A stretch of 64,000 bases of DNA from Verrucomicrobiota bacterium (lineage in GTDB: Bacteria; Verrucomicrobiota; Verrucomicrobiia; Chthoniobacterales; SZAS-18), in NCBI GenBank assembly GCA_025353105.1, contig JANXRG010000081.1, positions 1-64,000 on the forward strand, given 5' to 3'. Position 1 is the stretch's first letter. Each line of letters begins with the position of its first letter. The notes below the pieces were generated by a model. The model made no database searches. It was not told the DNA's origin and saw only the letters and a list, made by a program, of their open reading frames with translations. Shown here piece by piece: positions 9,164-18,546 of this stretch. Both the position numbers and the translations under genes were made by a program.

Positions 9164-10702
9164 TCAGAACGCGCCTGAGCGGACTAAATCCTGAAACGCG
9201 CGCCCGAGGTTTGCCAACACGTCCGTGGGCAGCAGGGATGGCTCGGATTCTCGATCTTCGATCGCCTTCTCGGCCGCACGGCCGCAGAGCCACGCGCCGA
9301 GGCGCGCGGCGTCGTACGGCGCGAGCCCCTGGCCCAGCAGGGCGGCGCACACCCCGGTGAGGACGTCGCCCATCCCGCCCGTGGCCATGCCGGGCGTGCC
9401 GGTCGTGTTGTACGACAGCGGCAAGCCGCGTTGCGCCACAATCGTGCGGGCCCCTTTGAGCAACAAGGTGGTCCGGGGGTGGCTGGCGCTGAACTTTCGG
9501 GCCGTCTCCGCGCGCGAATGTTCCTGCGCAAACGGGAACAATCGCGCCATTTCACCCGGATGCGGCGTCAGCAGGCGCGCGCCGGCATCGTGGTCGAGCA
9601 GCGCCACGCGATCGCGGTGGGCGGCCACGAGGTTCAACGCGTCGGCATCCACGACCGCCGGACCCGGGAAGCGGGCGATCAGATCGCACACCTCGTCCGC
9701 GTCCGCCCGGCCCAACCCCGGGCCGAGCGCGAGTACGTCGAGCTTGGACGCGAGCACGTCGCGCGGCTGGTCGATGGGCATGACCATCGCCTCGGGCGGC
9801 GCGCTGGCGGCCACGATGGGATAAATCGCGCGCCGCACAAAAAGCGTCACGAGACCCGCGCCGCCGCGCAGCGCGCCGAGGGCGGCGAGCACGGCGGCCC
9901 CGGTGAAGCCCTCGCTTCCGGCCAGAATGCCGACGCGTCCGAAAAGTCCTTTGTGGGAATCGAAATCGCGCGGTGGCAGCAGCGACGCCAGCGCGAGCGG
10001 GTCGGCGGCCCGATCGTGATTGGTGTCCCGGATGGAAAGTTTGGCGGCGGCCCACGCGAATTCCGGTAGATGAATGACCGCGAGCCGGCCCACGAAGTTC
10101 GCGGCGACGTCGGCCACGAGTCCGCGTTTGGCGAAGCCGACGGTCAGCGTGAGATCGGCACGGACGGCATCGGGATCTGCTTCGCCGGTTTCGCAGTCCA
10201 ATCCGCTGGGCAGATCGAGCGCGACGACCCGCGTCGCGAGTCGGCCGCGTCGCAGGGCGTTGAGTTCGCGGCAGGCGGCGCGCTCGCGCGGGCGCAGCGG
10301 GCCCGTGGAGTTGAGTCCGAGCAGGCCGTCGATGACGAGATCGACCCGGGCGCGCAGGGCGGCCGGGACCGAATCTGGCTCTATCCATTCGCGGGTCACG
10401 TCGTCGGGCACGCGGGCGAGCATTCTTGCCGTGAGGGGAGCCAGCTTGCCGGCCGGGTGCACGAGCCGCAGAATAACTTGTGACCCGGCCTCGCGGAGTG
10501 CGCGCGCGAGCACCAAAGCATCGCCGCCGTTGTGGCCACGACCGACATAGACCAGCGCCGTGATTTCACGCGGGATCGGATCGTCGCGACGCAAAACATG
10601 CGCCATCGCGCGTCCGACGCCCTCCATCAGGCATTCGGCGTCCGGCCCGGAGGCGAAAATCGCCTCCTCCAGCGCCTGCATTTCCGCGCGCGAAACCAGC
10701 AT
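9164..10702 (-). CDS. nnr: Bifunctional NAD(P)HX epimerase/dehydratase
   Basis: About 512 residues from the ATG at 10702. The N-terminal YjeF_N (epimerase) half has VYVGRGHNGGDALVLAR, a nucleotide-binding glycine loop, and VVALDLPSGLDCETG. The C-terminal ribokinase-like YjeF_C (ADP-dependent dehydratase) half has ALGPGLGR, VVDADALN, TPHPGEMARLF and GTPGMATGGMGDVLTG, the last being the catalytic signature. Together the two domains repair hydrated NADH and NADPH: the epimerase interconverts R and S forms and the dehydratase removes water using ADP. Cytoplasmic. The earlier in-frame start at 10738 would add 12 residues not typical for the family. Fusion of both domains is the common bacterial arrangement. 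Confidence 0.93.
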   Translation of the reverse strand: MLVSRAEMQALEEAIFASGPDAECLMEGVGRAMAHVLRRDDPIPREITALVYVGRGHNGGDALVLARALREAGSQVILRLVHPAGKLAPLTARMLARVPDDVTREWIEPDSVPAALRARVDLVIDGLLGLNSTGPLRPRERAACRELNALRRGRLATRVVALDLPSGLDCETGEADPDAVRADLTLTVGFAKRGLVADVAANFVGRLAVIHLPEFAWAAAKLSIRDTNHDRAADPLALASLLPPRDFDSHKGLFGRVGILAGSEGFTGAAVLAALGALRGGAGLVTLFVRRAIYPIVAASAPPEAMVMPIDQPRDVLASKLDVLALGPGLGRADADEVCDLIARFPGPAVVDADALNLVAAHRDRVALLDHDAGARLLTPHPGEMARLFPFAQEHSRAETARKFSASHPRTTLLLKGARTIVAQRGLPLSYNTTGTPGMATGGMGDVLTGVCAALLGQGLAPYDAARLGAWLCGRAAEKAIEDRESEPSLLPTDVLANLGRAFQDLVRSGAF

Positions 10703-10774
10703 GACCCGGATCGTGCGTCGCGCCGCGGGGCCGCACAAGCCTGATGTTACGGAACATGCTGCCGCCGGTCGCCG

Positions 10775-12220
10775 TTAGGGGACCTCGTAGACCTCGACGA
10801 GTCCCACGCCGGTGGTCGAGCCCACGCCGGTCAGGATGCAGGTGTAGTTGCCTTCATCCAACGTGATTAGAATGGCGCTTTCGCGCGGGTCCGACGGCGC
10901 TCGGCCCGTGGCTTGGATCCTGCCGGTATTGGCGCCGCCAGCGTCCTGCCAGTCATTGCTGAAGGCGATTGAAGCGCCAGCGGCGTTGAACAATTGCAAA
11001 TTCGGATCCTGAAGCGCACCCGGAACACCGAGGGCAGTGAGACTCGGTCCGAGGCCGCGCAGCAACACCCTCTTGCTGGCGCCCCGGACGGCGAAGCCCG
11101 CGATCGTCACGTCGGAGCCGGTTTGGACCTTTGCGCGAGTGCTGATGTTGATGAGGGTCGCAGCGGAAGCCGTGTCGGCGTCGTAGACTTCGACCAGCGC
11201 GGCGCCGGAGCTGCCCCCCGCGCCAAGAACCTGGGCGGTATACGCGCCGGGCTGAAGCGTGATGAGAATCGCCGATTCACGCGGATCGCCGGGAGCGAGC
11301 CCGGTGGCCCGGATGGCGGCTGTATTCGCGGCGCTTCCGCTCTGCCAGTTGTCATTGCTGGCGATGGAGTTCGGGCCCTGGAAAAGATAAAGCACCGGAT
11401 CGGCCAGCACATTCGGTACGCCCGATGACGCGAGGCTCGGACCGATCGCACGCACCAACACTTTTTTTGGCGCGGTCCCGCCGATGACGAATCCGCCGAT
11501 CATGATGTTGGCGCCGGTCTCGACGCGCCCGCGCGTGCTCACGTTGATCAGTCTGGGGTCGGTCACGAGGTTGTATGAATAGGCGGAGTTCAATCCGCCG
11601 TTGGCCGCCCAAAAAATCGAAGTGTTATCGCGACAAAACACCGCCGAGGTCGAGGTCGGATCGCTGGTCGTATCCACCGTCTCAAATCCGGGCGTGCCGA
11701 GCCCGGGCTGATCGCCCGCCGAGTGGCTGACGTAGACCACCAGGCTGTCGCCAGGACGAAGGGTGTAATTCGCAACGTTGAAGCGAATTTCCAGCGACGA
11801 AATCGTGGGCTGGAACGCCAGGGCCGGGACCGTGAGGCTGCCGTTGTAGACGGTGACTGGATTAACCATGTTGTCCTGAAACGACACGCTTGGATCAAAG
11901 ACCCCGCCCGATGCGACGAGCGCGGAACTGGCCACGCCCAGCGTCACGATGTACGACCTGAATGTGACGGGTGTCGTCGGCCACGAGTTTGGCGACGTGT
12001 CGGGCAGGCGAACCTGAAGACCAGTGACCACAATGGTTTTGGTGAGGTCCACAAACTGGCCGGCGGCGAGGTACTGTTGGTACTGCCGCGCGCTGTCCGC
12101 GCGCAGGATGGTATTGAGATTTCCGAGCGGGGGAACGGTCGTCGGAACAATAAAGTCCGCGCGACCGACGGCCGCGCCGGTGAGCGCGATCAGCGTGACA
12201 ACAAGGGGAATGGGTCTCAT
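10775..12220 (-). CDS. Secreted protein with two tandem 'VRAIGPSL' repeats
   Basis: 481 residues with an N-terminal signal peptide (hydrophobic to about residue 21). Residues 25-220 are a unique beta-rich region. Two related repeats follow, at about 224-348 and 356-480. Each runs LINxSTRxxVxTG, GGF, KxVLVRxIGPSL, a GVPxxLxDPxLxLF segment, NDxW, RESAILITL, and ends LVEVYxx. This repeat type is very frequent in exported verrucomicrobial proteins, where it forms a presumed beta-sandwich. No enzymatic motif or sorting tail (such as PEP-CTERM) is visible. Possible roles are surface binding or envelope structure; this is a guess. The family assignment rests on pattern recall, not on a search. Confidence 0.85.
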   Translation of the reverse strand: MRPIPLVVTLIALTGAAVGRADFIVPTTVPPLGNLNTILRADSARQYQQYLAAGQFVDLTKTIVVTGLQVRLPDTSPNSWPTTPVTFRSYIVTLGVASSALVASGGVFDPSVSFQDNMVNPVTVYNGSLTVPALAFQPTISSLEIRFNVANYTLRPGDSLVVYVSHSAGDQPGLGTPGFETVDTTSDPTSTSAVFCRDNTSIFWAANGGLNSAYSYNLVTDPRLINVSTRGRVETGANIMIGGFVIGGTAPKKVLVRAIGPSLASSGVPNVLADPVLYLFQGPNSIASNDNWQSGSAANTAAIRATGLAPGDPRESAILITLQPGAYTAQVLGAGGSSGAALVEVYDADTASAATLINISTRAKVQTGSDVTIAGFAVRGASKRVLLRGLGPSLTALGVPGALQDPNLQLFNAAGASIAFSNDWQDAGGANTGRIQATGRAPSDPRESAILITLDEGNYTCILTGVGSTTGVGLVEVYEVP

Positions 12221-12307
12221 CAGGAGAGCCGCTGAACCGAATCAGGAATATCGGCTGGCGGCGGGGTGATGCAATGCGAATACGGCATGGCGCAGAGGTG
12301 GAGTCGC

Positions 12308-13096
12308 CTACCCGCCTTCGCGTCGCGTCTCGATGAGAGCCTTTGAAATCGCTTCGGCCACCTTCTGGCGATAGCCGCGTCCGAGCGCGGCATTCCCCTC
12401 GATCGAGTTCGTGAGGAAACCGCATTCGCACAGGACCGCCGGAATGCGCGAGTTGCGGATGACGTAGAAACCGCGGCGACGGATGCCGCGATCCTCGGTT
12501 GGAAGGGTGGTGAGTAAATTGCGATGGATCCGCGCCGCGAGCGGATACCCGGCTGCGTGGTAGTAGTAGGTCTCAAAGCCGTGCGCATCGAGATTGCGCG
12601 ACGAGTTGTAGTGCACGCTGACGAACACGGAATCGGTCGAGCCGTTGGCGGTGGCGACCCGCCCGGGCAGCGAGATGAAGTCGTCGGTGCTGCGCGTCAT
12701 CACGGTGCGGAAACCGGCGCGCCGGAGGAGTTGCTCGAGTCGGACGGCGGTGTCGAGCGCGATCTCTTTTTCCGCAATCGTCTGGCCGTCGATCCCACCA
12801 CGGTCGTGGCCGCCGTGGCCGGCGTCGATGATCACGGTTTGAAAGCCGCGGCGAATGTCGGGGACCGTGAACGTTGGTTCGGCGAATCCGCGCGAGCGCC
12901 GGCTGCCGCGACCCTTGCGGTTCTTCGCGGATTTCGAACCTTTCGTCTTCGAGGAGAGTTTCTTTCCGGGTTGCGAGTTTTTGCGCTTCTTCGTCGCGGC
13001 CTCCGCGTCGCTCGGCAGCGCCACCGAAAAAGCGAGCAGCATGCCCAGCAGGGCAACCCAGCGATGACGTCGGAGAAAAGAAAGGGGAAACAGCAT
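12308..13096 (-). CDS. N-acetylmuramoyl-L-alanine amidase (Amidase_3), exported
   Basis: 262 residues. After an uncleaved or cleaved signal sequence (to about residue 34) comes a strongly basic segment of about 35 residues rich in Lys, Arg and Ser (about 36-70), which may bind cell-wall or lipid phosphates. The catalytic domain follows with all zinc-site residues: His94 in IIDAGHGGHDRG, Glu111 in EKEIALDTA, His162 in VSVHYNSS, and the catalytic Glu224 in LCECGFLTN. It cleaves the amide between muramic acid and the stem peptide in the periplasm, in cell separation or wall turnover. It lacks an AMIN domain or LysM repeats, so the basic linker may do the targeting. The 13135-13404 gene lies 38 bases upstream on the same strand. 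Confidence 0.92.
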   Translation of the reverse strand: MLFPLSFLRRHRWVALLGMLLAFSVALPSDAEAATKKRKNSQPGKKLSSKTKGSKSAKNRKGRGSRRSRGFAEPTFTVPDIRRGFQTVIIDAGHGGHDRGGIDGQTIAEKEIALDTAVRLEQLLRRAGFRTVMTRSTDDFISLPGRVATANGSTDSVFVSVHYNSSRNLDAHGFETYYYHAAGYPLAARIHRNLLTTLPTEDRGIRRRGFYVIRNSRIPAVLCECGFLTNSIEGNAALGRGYRQKVAEAISKALIETRREGG

Positions 13097-13134
13097 GAAA
13101 ACAGCTCAAAACGGCGCGCGGGAATTCGCTGCGC

Positions 13135-13404
13135 TTAGCTTTCCGGCGGAGAACCAGCCGATCCATCATCCGCGCGCCGCGGCCGTTCCGCGTGGGCGGC
13201 GCGCTCCTTCTCGGCAAGCAACTTCGCCGCCGCGGGCCGCAACGGGATCGACGGCTTTTCCTTGCCGCGCGGACGCGCCATCGCGATGAGGCCGTCGCGG
13301 TGCTTGTAACCGTCCGGCTCGCGATTCCGCTGCATCGCCTGCGCGAGGAAGAAGATCACAAGCGCCGTGCCACCGATCGCCACGAATAGTTCGAATGCGG
13401 ACAT
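13135..13404 (-). CDS. Small single-pass membrane protein, unknown function
   Basis: About 89 residues from the ATG at 13404 (MSAFELFVAIGG). One transmembrane helix spans roughly residues 3-22. The remainder is a charged cytoplasmic tail (HRDGLIAMARPRGKEKP and an Ala/Glu/Arg-rich end). It is placed just ahead of the cell-wall amidase in the same direction and may be co-transcribed with it. I do not recognise a family. The small size and biased tail make the coding call moderately sure; the start could be at 13443 but that adds a basic stretch before the helix. Confidence 0.6.
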   Translation of the reverse strand: MSAFELFVAIGGTALVIFFLAQAMQRNREPDGYKHRDGLIAMARPRGKEKPSIPLRPAAAKLLAEKERAAHAERPRRADDGSAGSPPES

Positions 13405-13477
13405 CTTTCGCCGTGAATTACGCAAGGAACGCCCAAAACTCAACTCCGCCGTTTGCGCCCGCGCTAAATGGCTGGCG

Positions 13478-14659
13478 TCAGGGATGCAACGCTACGCTCG
13501 AACCGACCCAGGTCTTGTTCTTGTTGAAGTCGACGCCCATCATCTTCCCCTGACTCATCCGCACCAGGTTGTTCACGAGCCGCGGCTCGCCGTCCTCCGG
13601 CCACACGAACATCATGCGGATCTCGGCCTTGGAATGCGCACCATCCACGGTCGGGACAAAGGGTGCGTATTCGACCTTGCGTTGCAGGATCGACGCTCGC
13701 GGGAGCGCGAGGGCGCCAAGCTTTTCGCGCGTCGGCTCCATGTCGACGCCGAGCCCGGCGAACGAATAGAGCGGCTTGAGCACGTAGTCCTCGATCCGCT
13801 CGGTCGGGGGGAATTCATCCGCGAAATACGCGGGCGAGGCGTGCGCGCTGCGCAAAAACGGCAGCGAGTGTTTGCTGATCCGGAAGTACCAGTTCGGGTG
13901 ACCAATCCAAGTCACGTCAAGTTCGTCCGAAAAGCGGAACCCGAAATCGAGCGGCTTGCGCTGCAGCTCGTCGAAGATCACGCGGTTGTAAATCCGCTCG
14001 ATGCGCGTCTCGTGGCCGTCGCGTTCGTAAAACAGCTGGCGGCCTCGCTTTCGGATCCCGGTGAGACACACCGGCCGGATGCCGAGCGCCGCCTCGGTGC
14101 AGGCGAAGTCGATGCGGGTCTTTTGCTGTTCGGGCTGGATCTCGAGCAGCACGACATTTTCGGGCGCGGAATTACCGAGAATCGTGCGGCGCAAGAGATC
14201 AAAATATCCGCGTTCATCGAGCCCGCTGAAAAAGGGCGCGACTTCCGCCGGCAGGTCGTAATGCCCGCGCATGACGCTGGTGAGAAAAGCCTGGAAACCG
14301 TAGAGGCTCGGAAAGCCCTGCAGTTCGATCAATCGCGGCGTGAGATGTCCGTGACCGTCCTCGCAAATCGCGAAATCCACCTGGATGAAGTTCGGGTGCG
14401 GCGTTTCGGCTGGGACGGAAAGACCCGCTGGGATGGCGGATTGCGCGTGCCGGGCAAATTCCGGCGTGCGGAGTTGGGCGACGATGTCATTCGCGGCGGC
14501 GGCAATTTCCGCCGTAAACTCCGCCGAGAGAAAGATGGGTGATTCCGAAATTCGGAAATCGGTCGGCCAACGGTGGCGCGTGTTCGCGTCGTGCACCATC
14601 GCGGCGTACTTCGCGTCGGTGAACTGCGCATTGAAGCGGGCGCGAAGCTCGGGAATCAT
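13478..14659 (-). CDS. Conserved protein with ATP-grasp-like C-terminal region
   Basis: 393 residues. It strongly resembles a conserved protein widespread in Bacteroidota and Verrucomicrobiota that usually begins MIPxLRxRFNxxFT and has no assigned function. Conserved-looking blocks are FAICEDGHGHLTPRLIELQG (with FPSLYGFQ), ENVVLLEIQPEQQKTRIDF, RIYNRVIFDE, YVLKPLYSFAGLGV, ILQRKVEYAPF and RLVNNLVRMSQGKMMGVDFN. The KPLYSFAGLGV, ILQRK and NLVRMSQG pattern recalls the nucleotide- and Mg-binding strands of ATP-grasp carboxylate-amine ligases in a possibly permuted order. If so it would join a carboxylate to an amine or amino acid. Other ligase, peptidase and exporter genes follow to 21.4 kb. The enzymatic idea is inference. 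Confidence 0.8.
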   Translation of the reverse strand: MIPELRARFNAQFTDAKYAAMVHDANTRHRWPTDFRISESPIFLSAEFTAEIAAAANDIVAQLRTPEFARHAQSAIPAGLSVPAETPHPNFIQVDFAICEDGHGHLTPRLIELQGFPSLYGFQAFLTSVMRGHYDLPAEVAPFFSGLDERGYFDLLRRTILGNSAPENVVLLEIQPEQQKTRIDFACTEAALGIRPVCLTGIRKRGRQLFYERDGHETRIERIYNRVIFDELQRKPLDFGFRFSDELDVTWIGHPNWYFRISKHSLPFLRSAHASPAYFADEFPPTERIEDYVLKPLYSFAGLGVDMEPTREKLGALALPRASILQRKVEYAPFVPTVDGAHSKAEIRMMFVWPEDGEPRLVNNLVRMSQGKMMGVDFNKNKTWVGSSVALHP

Positions 14660-14726
14660 GCGTCGCCAGTCTGCGCGGTGGAATCGCCGCCTGGCGAATC
14701 AATATCGCGTCGGCAACAACGGGCCC

Positions 14727-14739
14727 CGAAGACACGAAG
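14727..14739. repeat. CGAAGACACGAAG-type intergenic repeat
   Basis: Between two minus-strand genes lies a short copy of the CACGAAG/GAAGACACGAAG purine-rich repeat often seen scattered between genes in related genomes. The flanking bases (GAGGAAAGCAGAAGAGG) keep the purine bias. No gene is visible in 14660-14898. Confidence 0.35.
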
Positions 14740-14898
14740 AGGAAAGCAGAAGAGGAATGATGGACCGCGAATGCTCAATGATCACGAAAGGGGGAGGCTG
14801 GAATGATCGGTGAAAAACCCCGTTTGAGCTTTCGCCCGGATTATTCGCATCGCTGCCTTTGCGCCGTCGTGGACAATTCTCCCTCCGCTCCGCCTCGT

Positions 14899-15918
14899 TC
14901 AGATGAGAAACTTGCCGCCTTCCATGACCTTCTCGTCGTCGAACCAGATGTCGAAATCGCGGCCGACGCAGTCGATATGCGTCTTTGAGATCCAGCTTTG
15001 ACCCGTGTGCTCGGCGTACGGATGTCCGAAGGCGATGTGGATGCCCGGGATCTTCTCGTCCTGCAGGATGTGGCCGATCACGTCTTGGCACGCGGTGTTC
15101 GTACCGACCGCGAATTCCCCCACGCGATTGCTGTTCTCGTCCGTGCTGGTGTAGGCCGCGAATTCGCGCAGCAACTCGTCGTTCTGGCAGTGCATTGCCT
15201 TGATGCGATTGTTCTCGATTTCAATGGTCAGAGGGGTGTCCTTCAGGTCGCCGTATTTTTCACAGAGGTAATCGCCGACCACGCCGTCGACGACGAAAGT
15301 GCCGTTGGTGTTGAAGGGAGAGGTGAAGATTTCGCCGCCCGGCAGGTTGCCCCATTTTTCCGTCGTGATGATGCCGCTGGTCTTGATCCAGCGCAGATCC
15401 GGAGAGAACTCCGCGGTAAGATCGGTGCCGTGGTCGGTTTTACAGGTGATGCGCCCGGCCTTGCGCGCCCTCTCGACCAGCCGCTGGCTGAGTTCGTCGA
15501 CCGCGTGGAAATCCGCACACATGCCTTCGCACATGATTTGTTTGTTGATGTTCACCATGTGGCCGTGGCGAATCTTCTGCCGGTTGACCACCGCGGTCAT
15601 CTCGATGCGGGAACCGAGCTCACCGGTCTGCGTCATCGCGCAAAAGACACTCACTTGGGATTTGGCGAGGTCGTCGAGGATGACCTGCGGCATGTGTTGC
15701 AACGGCCGGGTCGCATGTTGCTCGAGAACAAACACGGAATATTCCGCACCGACCGATTCAATCTCCCGCTGAAGGGCAGCGGCGATCTCGCGCGAGGTGT
15801 CGTCGGTGATGATGGTCATCCGCTCATTCGGCTGCAGGCGGAGGCAGATGTGAATCGCGTTGCGGGCGCCGGGCATCAGATCCGGATCGATCGGCTGCTG
15901 GAAAATTCGGTCGGGCAT
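14899..15918 (-). CDS. M29-family metallo-aminopeptidase
   Basis: About 339 residues from the ATG at 15918 (MPDRIFQQPIDPDLMPG). The fold and motifs fit the thermophilic aminopeptidase family M29 (AmpS, aminopeptidase T): GNLPGGEIFTSP with a metal-binding Glu, GEFAVGTN with another Glu, and the histidine motifs HIAFGHPYAEH and SKTHIDCV followed by the DxW region. These enzymes use two metal ions to remove N-terminal residues from peptides and act in the cytoplasm. It is slightly shorter than the roughly 400-residue norm. Its location beside peptide ligase genes suggests a role in handling small peptides, but general peptide turnover is equally possible. Confidence 0.85.
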   Translation of the reverse strand: MPDRIFQQPIDPDLMPGARNAIHICLRLQPNERMTIITDDTSREIAAALQREIESVGAEYSVFVLEQHATRPLQHMPQVILDDLAKSQVSVFCAMTQTGELGSRIEMTAVVNRQKIRHGHMVNINKQIMCEGMCADFHAVDELSQRLVERARKAGRITCKTDHGTDLTAEFSPDLRWIKTSGIITTEKWGNLPGGEIFTSPFNTNGTFVVDGVVGDYLCEKYGDLKDTPLTIEIENNRIKAMHCQNDELLREFAAYTSTDENSNRVGEFAVGTNTACQDVIGHILQDEKIPGIHIAFGHPYAEHTGQSWISKTHIDCVGRDFDIWFDDEKVMEGGKFLI

Positions 15919-16042
15919 TTTCGGGAAACGGCGATGGTGGCGCGGGCCGACAGGCGACGCAACCGTAACGCGCAGTTTTTCATGCATGCCACGCACGATT
16001 TTTTTCGCAGTCGGCCCGCGGCTGGCTTAAGTGCGGCCTCCC

Positions 16043-17407
16043 ATGGATGCGACCGCCATCACTGTGACCGGTCTGCGCACTGGGTGGCTCGCCGAGACGC
16101 AGGCGACTCTTCGACTGGCCGTGCCCATGATCACCGGCCAGCTCGCCCAAATGGGCATGCAGTTTTGCGACAGTCTCATGATCGGTCTGCTCGGCGTCGT
16201 GCCGTTGGCGGCGAGCTCGTTCGCGATCAGTCTTCAGTCGCCCGCTTTTGTCGCGAGCATGGGCCTGCTTTCGGCGGTCGGCGTGCGCTCAGCGCAGGCG
16301 CTTGGGGCGCGCCAGCGGGCGGATGCCGGAGAAGTGCTGCGGCACGGCATGATGCTCGCTCTGGGGGCTGGTCTCACCTTCGTCATCGGTATCTGGCTGG
16401 CCGAGCCGCTCTTTTCCCGCATGGGCCAGGAGCCCGCAGTGGTGGAGCAGGCGAAGCCCTTCCTGCGCTTTTTCGCCTGGTCGCTTGTGCCCACGCTGCT
16501 CTGGCAGGCGTTGAAGCAATATAGCGAGGCGCACAACCTCGCCCGGCCGCCGATGTGGACGGCGCTGGCGGGCGTCTCGCTGAATCTCCTTCTGAACTGG
16601 GTCTTCATCTTCGGGCACCTTGGCGCGCCGGCGCTTGGGCTGACCGGATCGGGTCTGGCAACGCTCATCGCCCGAACCGCGACCTTCGCGATGCTGGCCG
16701 CGTGGGCTTGGAATTCGCCGGCCTTGCGCGAAGAGGTGCGGGCCATCCACTGGCTCCGACGGCCCCGGTGGCTCCCCTTCCGCGGGCTGTTGACCCTGGG
16801 CATTCCGGGCTCAATCCAACTGCTGATGGAGGTCGCCGCGTTCTCGGGCGCCGCGGTCATGATGGGGATGCTCGGGGCCAGGGCCCTGGCCGCGCATCAA
16901 ATCGCGATCACTTACGCGGCGACGACGTTCATGGTTCCGCTGGGTCTCGCGTTTGCCGTGAGCTTGCGGCTCGGCCAGGCGCTGGGCGCCGGGGAGCGGC
17001 ATCGGCTGCGCGCGATCGGCTTTGGCGGACTCGCGATGGGTGCGATCGCGATGTCGGTCGGCGCGGTCCTGTTCTCGGTGGCGGGTCGCTGGTTCGCGGG
17101 CTGGTTCACGACGGATCCCGAAGTGCTCGTCATCGCCGCGGCATTGCTCGCGGTGGCCGGCGTGTTCCAAATCGTCGACGGCATCCAGGTGGTCGGCATG
17201 GCCGCGCTGCGCGGCTTGAGCGACGTGCGCGTGCCAACCTTGATCGCGTTCGCGTCGTATTGGGTCGTCGCGCTGCCGCTCTGCTACCTGCTGGGTTTCC
17301 GCGCGGGCTATGGTCCGACGGGCATTTGGTGGGGCCTGGCGGCGGGCTTGGGCTGCGCGGCCGTCCTGCTGATCTGGCGCCTCGCGAAAAAGACGCGGGA
17401 GCGGTAG
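16043..17407 (+). CDS. MATE-family multidrug/metabolite exporter
   Basis: About 454 residues with twelve hydrophobic helices. The opening LRLAVPMITGQLAQMGMQFCDSLMIGLLG contains the conserved N-terminal MATE pattern (PxxxxQLxQxxxxxxDxxMxG), and GVRSAQALGARQRADAG and SLRLGQALGAGE are the matching loops in the two halves. Such carriers expel cationic or aromatic compounds in exchange for sodium or protons across the inner membrane. It belongs to the NorM-like branch. I chose the ATG at 16043; a GTG lies at 16031 in frame. It faces the GCS2-type ligase convergently with only 7 bases between the stops and could export the product of that group, though this is speculative. Confidence 0.92.
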   Translation: MDATAITVTGLRTGWLAETQATLRLAVPMITGQLAQMGMQFCDSLMIGLLGVVPLAASSFAISLQSPAFVASMGLLSAVGVRSAQALGARQRADAGEVLRHGMMLALGAGLTFVIGIWLAEPLFSRMGQEPAVVEQAKPFLRFFAWSLVPTLLWQALKQYSEAHNLARPPMWTALAGVSLNLLLNWVFIFGHLGAPALGLTGSGLATLIARTATFAMLAAWAWNSPALREEVRAIHWLRRPRWLPFRGLLTLGIPGSIQLLMEVAAFSGAAVMMGMLGARALAAHQIAITYAATTFMVPLGLAFAVSLRLGQALGAGERHRLRAIGFGGLAMGAIAMSVGAVLFSVAGRWFAGWFTTDPEVLVIAAALLAVAGVFQIVDGIQVVGMAALRGLSDVRVPTLIAFASYWVVALPLCYLLGFRAGYGPTGIWWGLAAGLGCAAVLLIWRLAKKTRER

Positions 17408-17414
17408 TCGCGAC

Positions 17415-18527
17415 TCAAACCAAGTTCGCGTTCGTCTCGGCGACGATGAAATCGACCACGCACTTGAGGTCGTTGGTGCGCTGCCAGACTTCGAGCTGAC
17501 GATCCGCGCCGGTGCCGCTTTTCAGCATGCTTTCGATGTACGCGATCTCATTGGCCGTGCCGAATTCATCAACTTCCTTCCCGATGAACTCGATCAATTC
17601 GTGGATCAGGCTGCGCGTTTCGGTTTCGCACTGCTTGCCGAAATCGATCAGCTTTCCCTCGATGCCGTAGCGCGAGGCGCGCCAGCGATTCTCGTCGATC
17701 AGACGCCGGCGATAGACGCGAAAGGTCATGTTCTGCCGCATCAGCTTGTGCAACCGCGAGACCACCGCCTGGATGACCGCGGCGAGCGCGATGGTGTCGT
17801 CCACCCGCATCTGGGCGTCGCACATCCGGAATTCGAGCGTGTCGAAAAACGGATGCAGGCGGATGTCCCACCAAATCTTCTTGGCGTTGTCGATGCAGTT
17901 CGTTTTGACGAGCAACTTCAAATAATCCTCGTACTCGGAAAGACTTTCGAAAGCATCGGGAATGCCGGTGCGCGGGAAGCGCTCGAAGATTTTGACGCGG
18001 TAGCTCTTGAAGCCGGTGTTGAGGCCGAGCCAAAACGGTGAATTGGTCGAGAGCGCGAAAATGTGCGGCAGAAAATACCGCGCCATGTTCATCACCTGAA
18101 TGGCCATCTCACGGTCGGGAATGCCGACATGCACGTGGAGGCCAAAAATTAGATTGGCGCGCGCGATCTGTTGCATGTCCTGCACGAGGCCGGCGTACCG
18201 GGCGCCTTCCGTGATTTCCTGATCGAGCCAGTGGGAGAAGGGGTGCGTGCCCGCCGACGCGATGCACAGCCCGGACTTGTTCGCCAGGCCGGCGAGGTCG
18301 CGCCGGAGCTGCTTTACCGCCGTGCGCGCCTCCGCGGCGTTCGCGCAGATGTCGGTGCCGACCTCGACCACCGATTGGTGCATCTCTGGCTTGACGTGCT
18401 CCTTCAGGATGAACTTCCCGTCCTCGAGAATCTGCTGGATGTGCGAACGCAGCTCCCGCGACACCGGATCGATGATCTGAAATTCCTCCTCGATCCCGAG
18501 GGTGAAGAGATTGCCGGAGACGCTCAT
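17415..18527 (-). CDS. GCS2-type carboxylate-amine ligase (YbdK-like)
   Basis: About 370 residues from the ATG at 18527, opening MSVSGNLFTLGIEEEFQIID, the diagnostic start of the glutamate-cysteine ligase 2 family, in which the Glu residues bind magnesium-ATP. Further motifs: HQSVVEVGTDIC, ASAGTHPFSHW, GLHVHVGIPD and the C-terminal RASRYGIEG. Members make an amide between the gamma-carboxyl of glutamate (or another acid) and an amine; E. coli YbdK has weak gamma-glutamylcysteine activity, and many relatives work on unknown substrates. It starts 19 bases after the stop of an ATP-grasp ligase gene on the same strand, so both are almost surely co-transcribed. This pairing suggests two-step synthesis of a small amide or peptide. 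Confidence 0.92.
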   Translation of the reverse strand: MSVSGNLFTLGIEEEFQIIDPVSRELRSHIQQILEDGKFILKEHVKPEMHQSVVEVGTDICANAAEARTAVKQLRRDLAGLANKSGLCIASAGTHPFSHWLDQEITEGARYAGLVQDMQQIARANLIFGLHVHVGIPDREMAIQVMNMARYFLPHIFALSTNSPFWLGLNTGFKSYRVKIFERFPRTGIPDAFESLSEYEDYLKLLVKTNCIDNAKKIWWDIRLHPFFDTLEFRMCDAQMRVDDTIALAAVIQAVVSRLHKLMRQNMTFRVYRRRLIDENRWRASRYGIEGKLIDFGKQCETETRSLIHELIEFIGKEVDEFGTANEIAYIESMLKSGTGADRQLEVWQRTNDLKCVVDFIVAETNANLV

Positions 18528-18546
18528 GACAACAGCGGGCGGGTGG

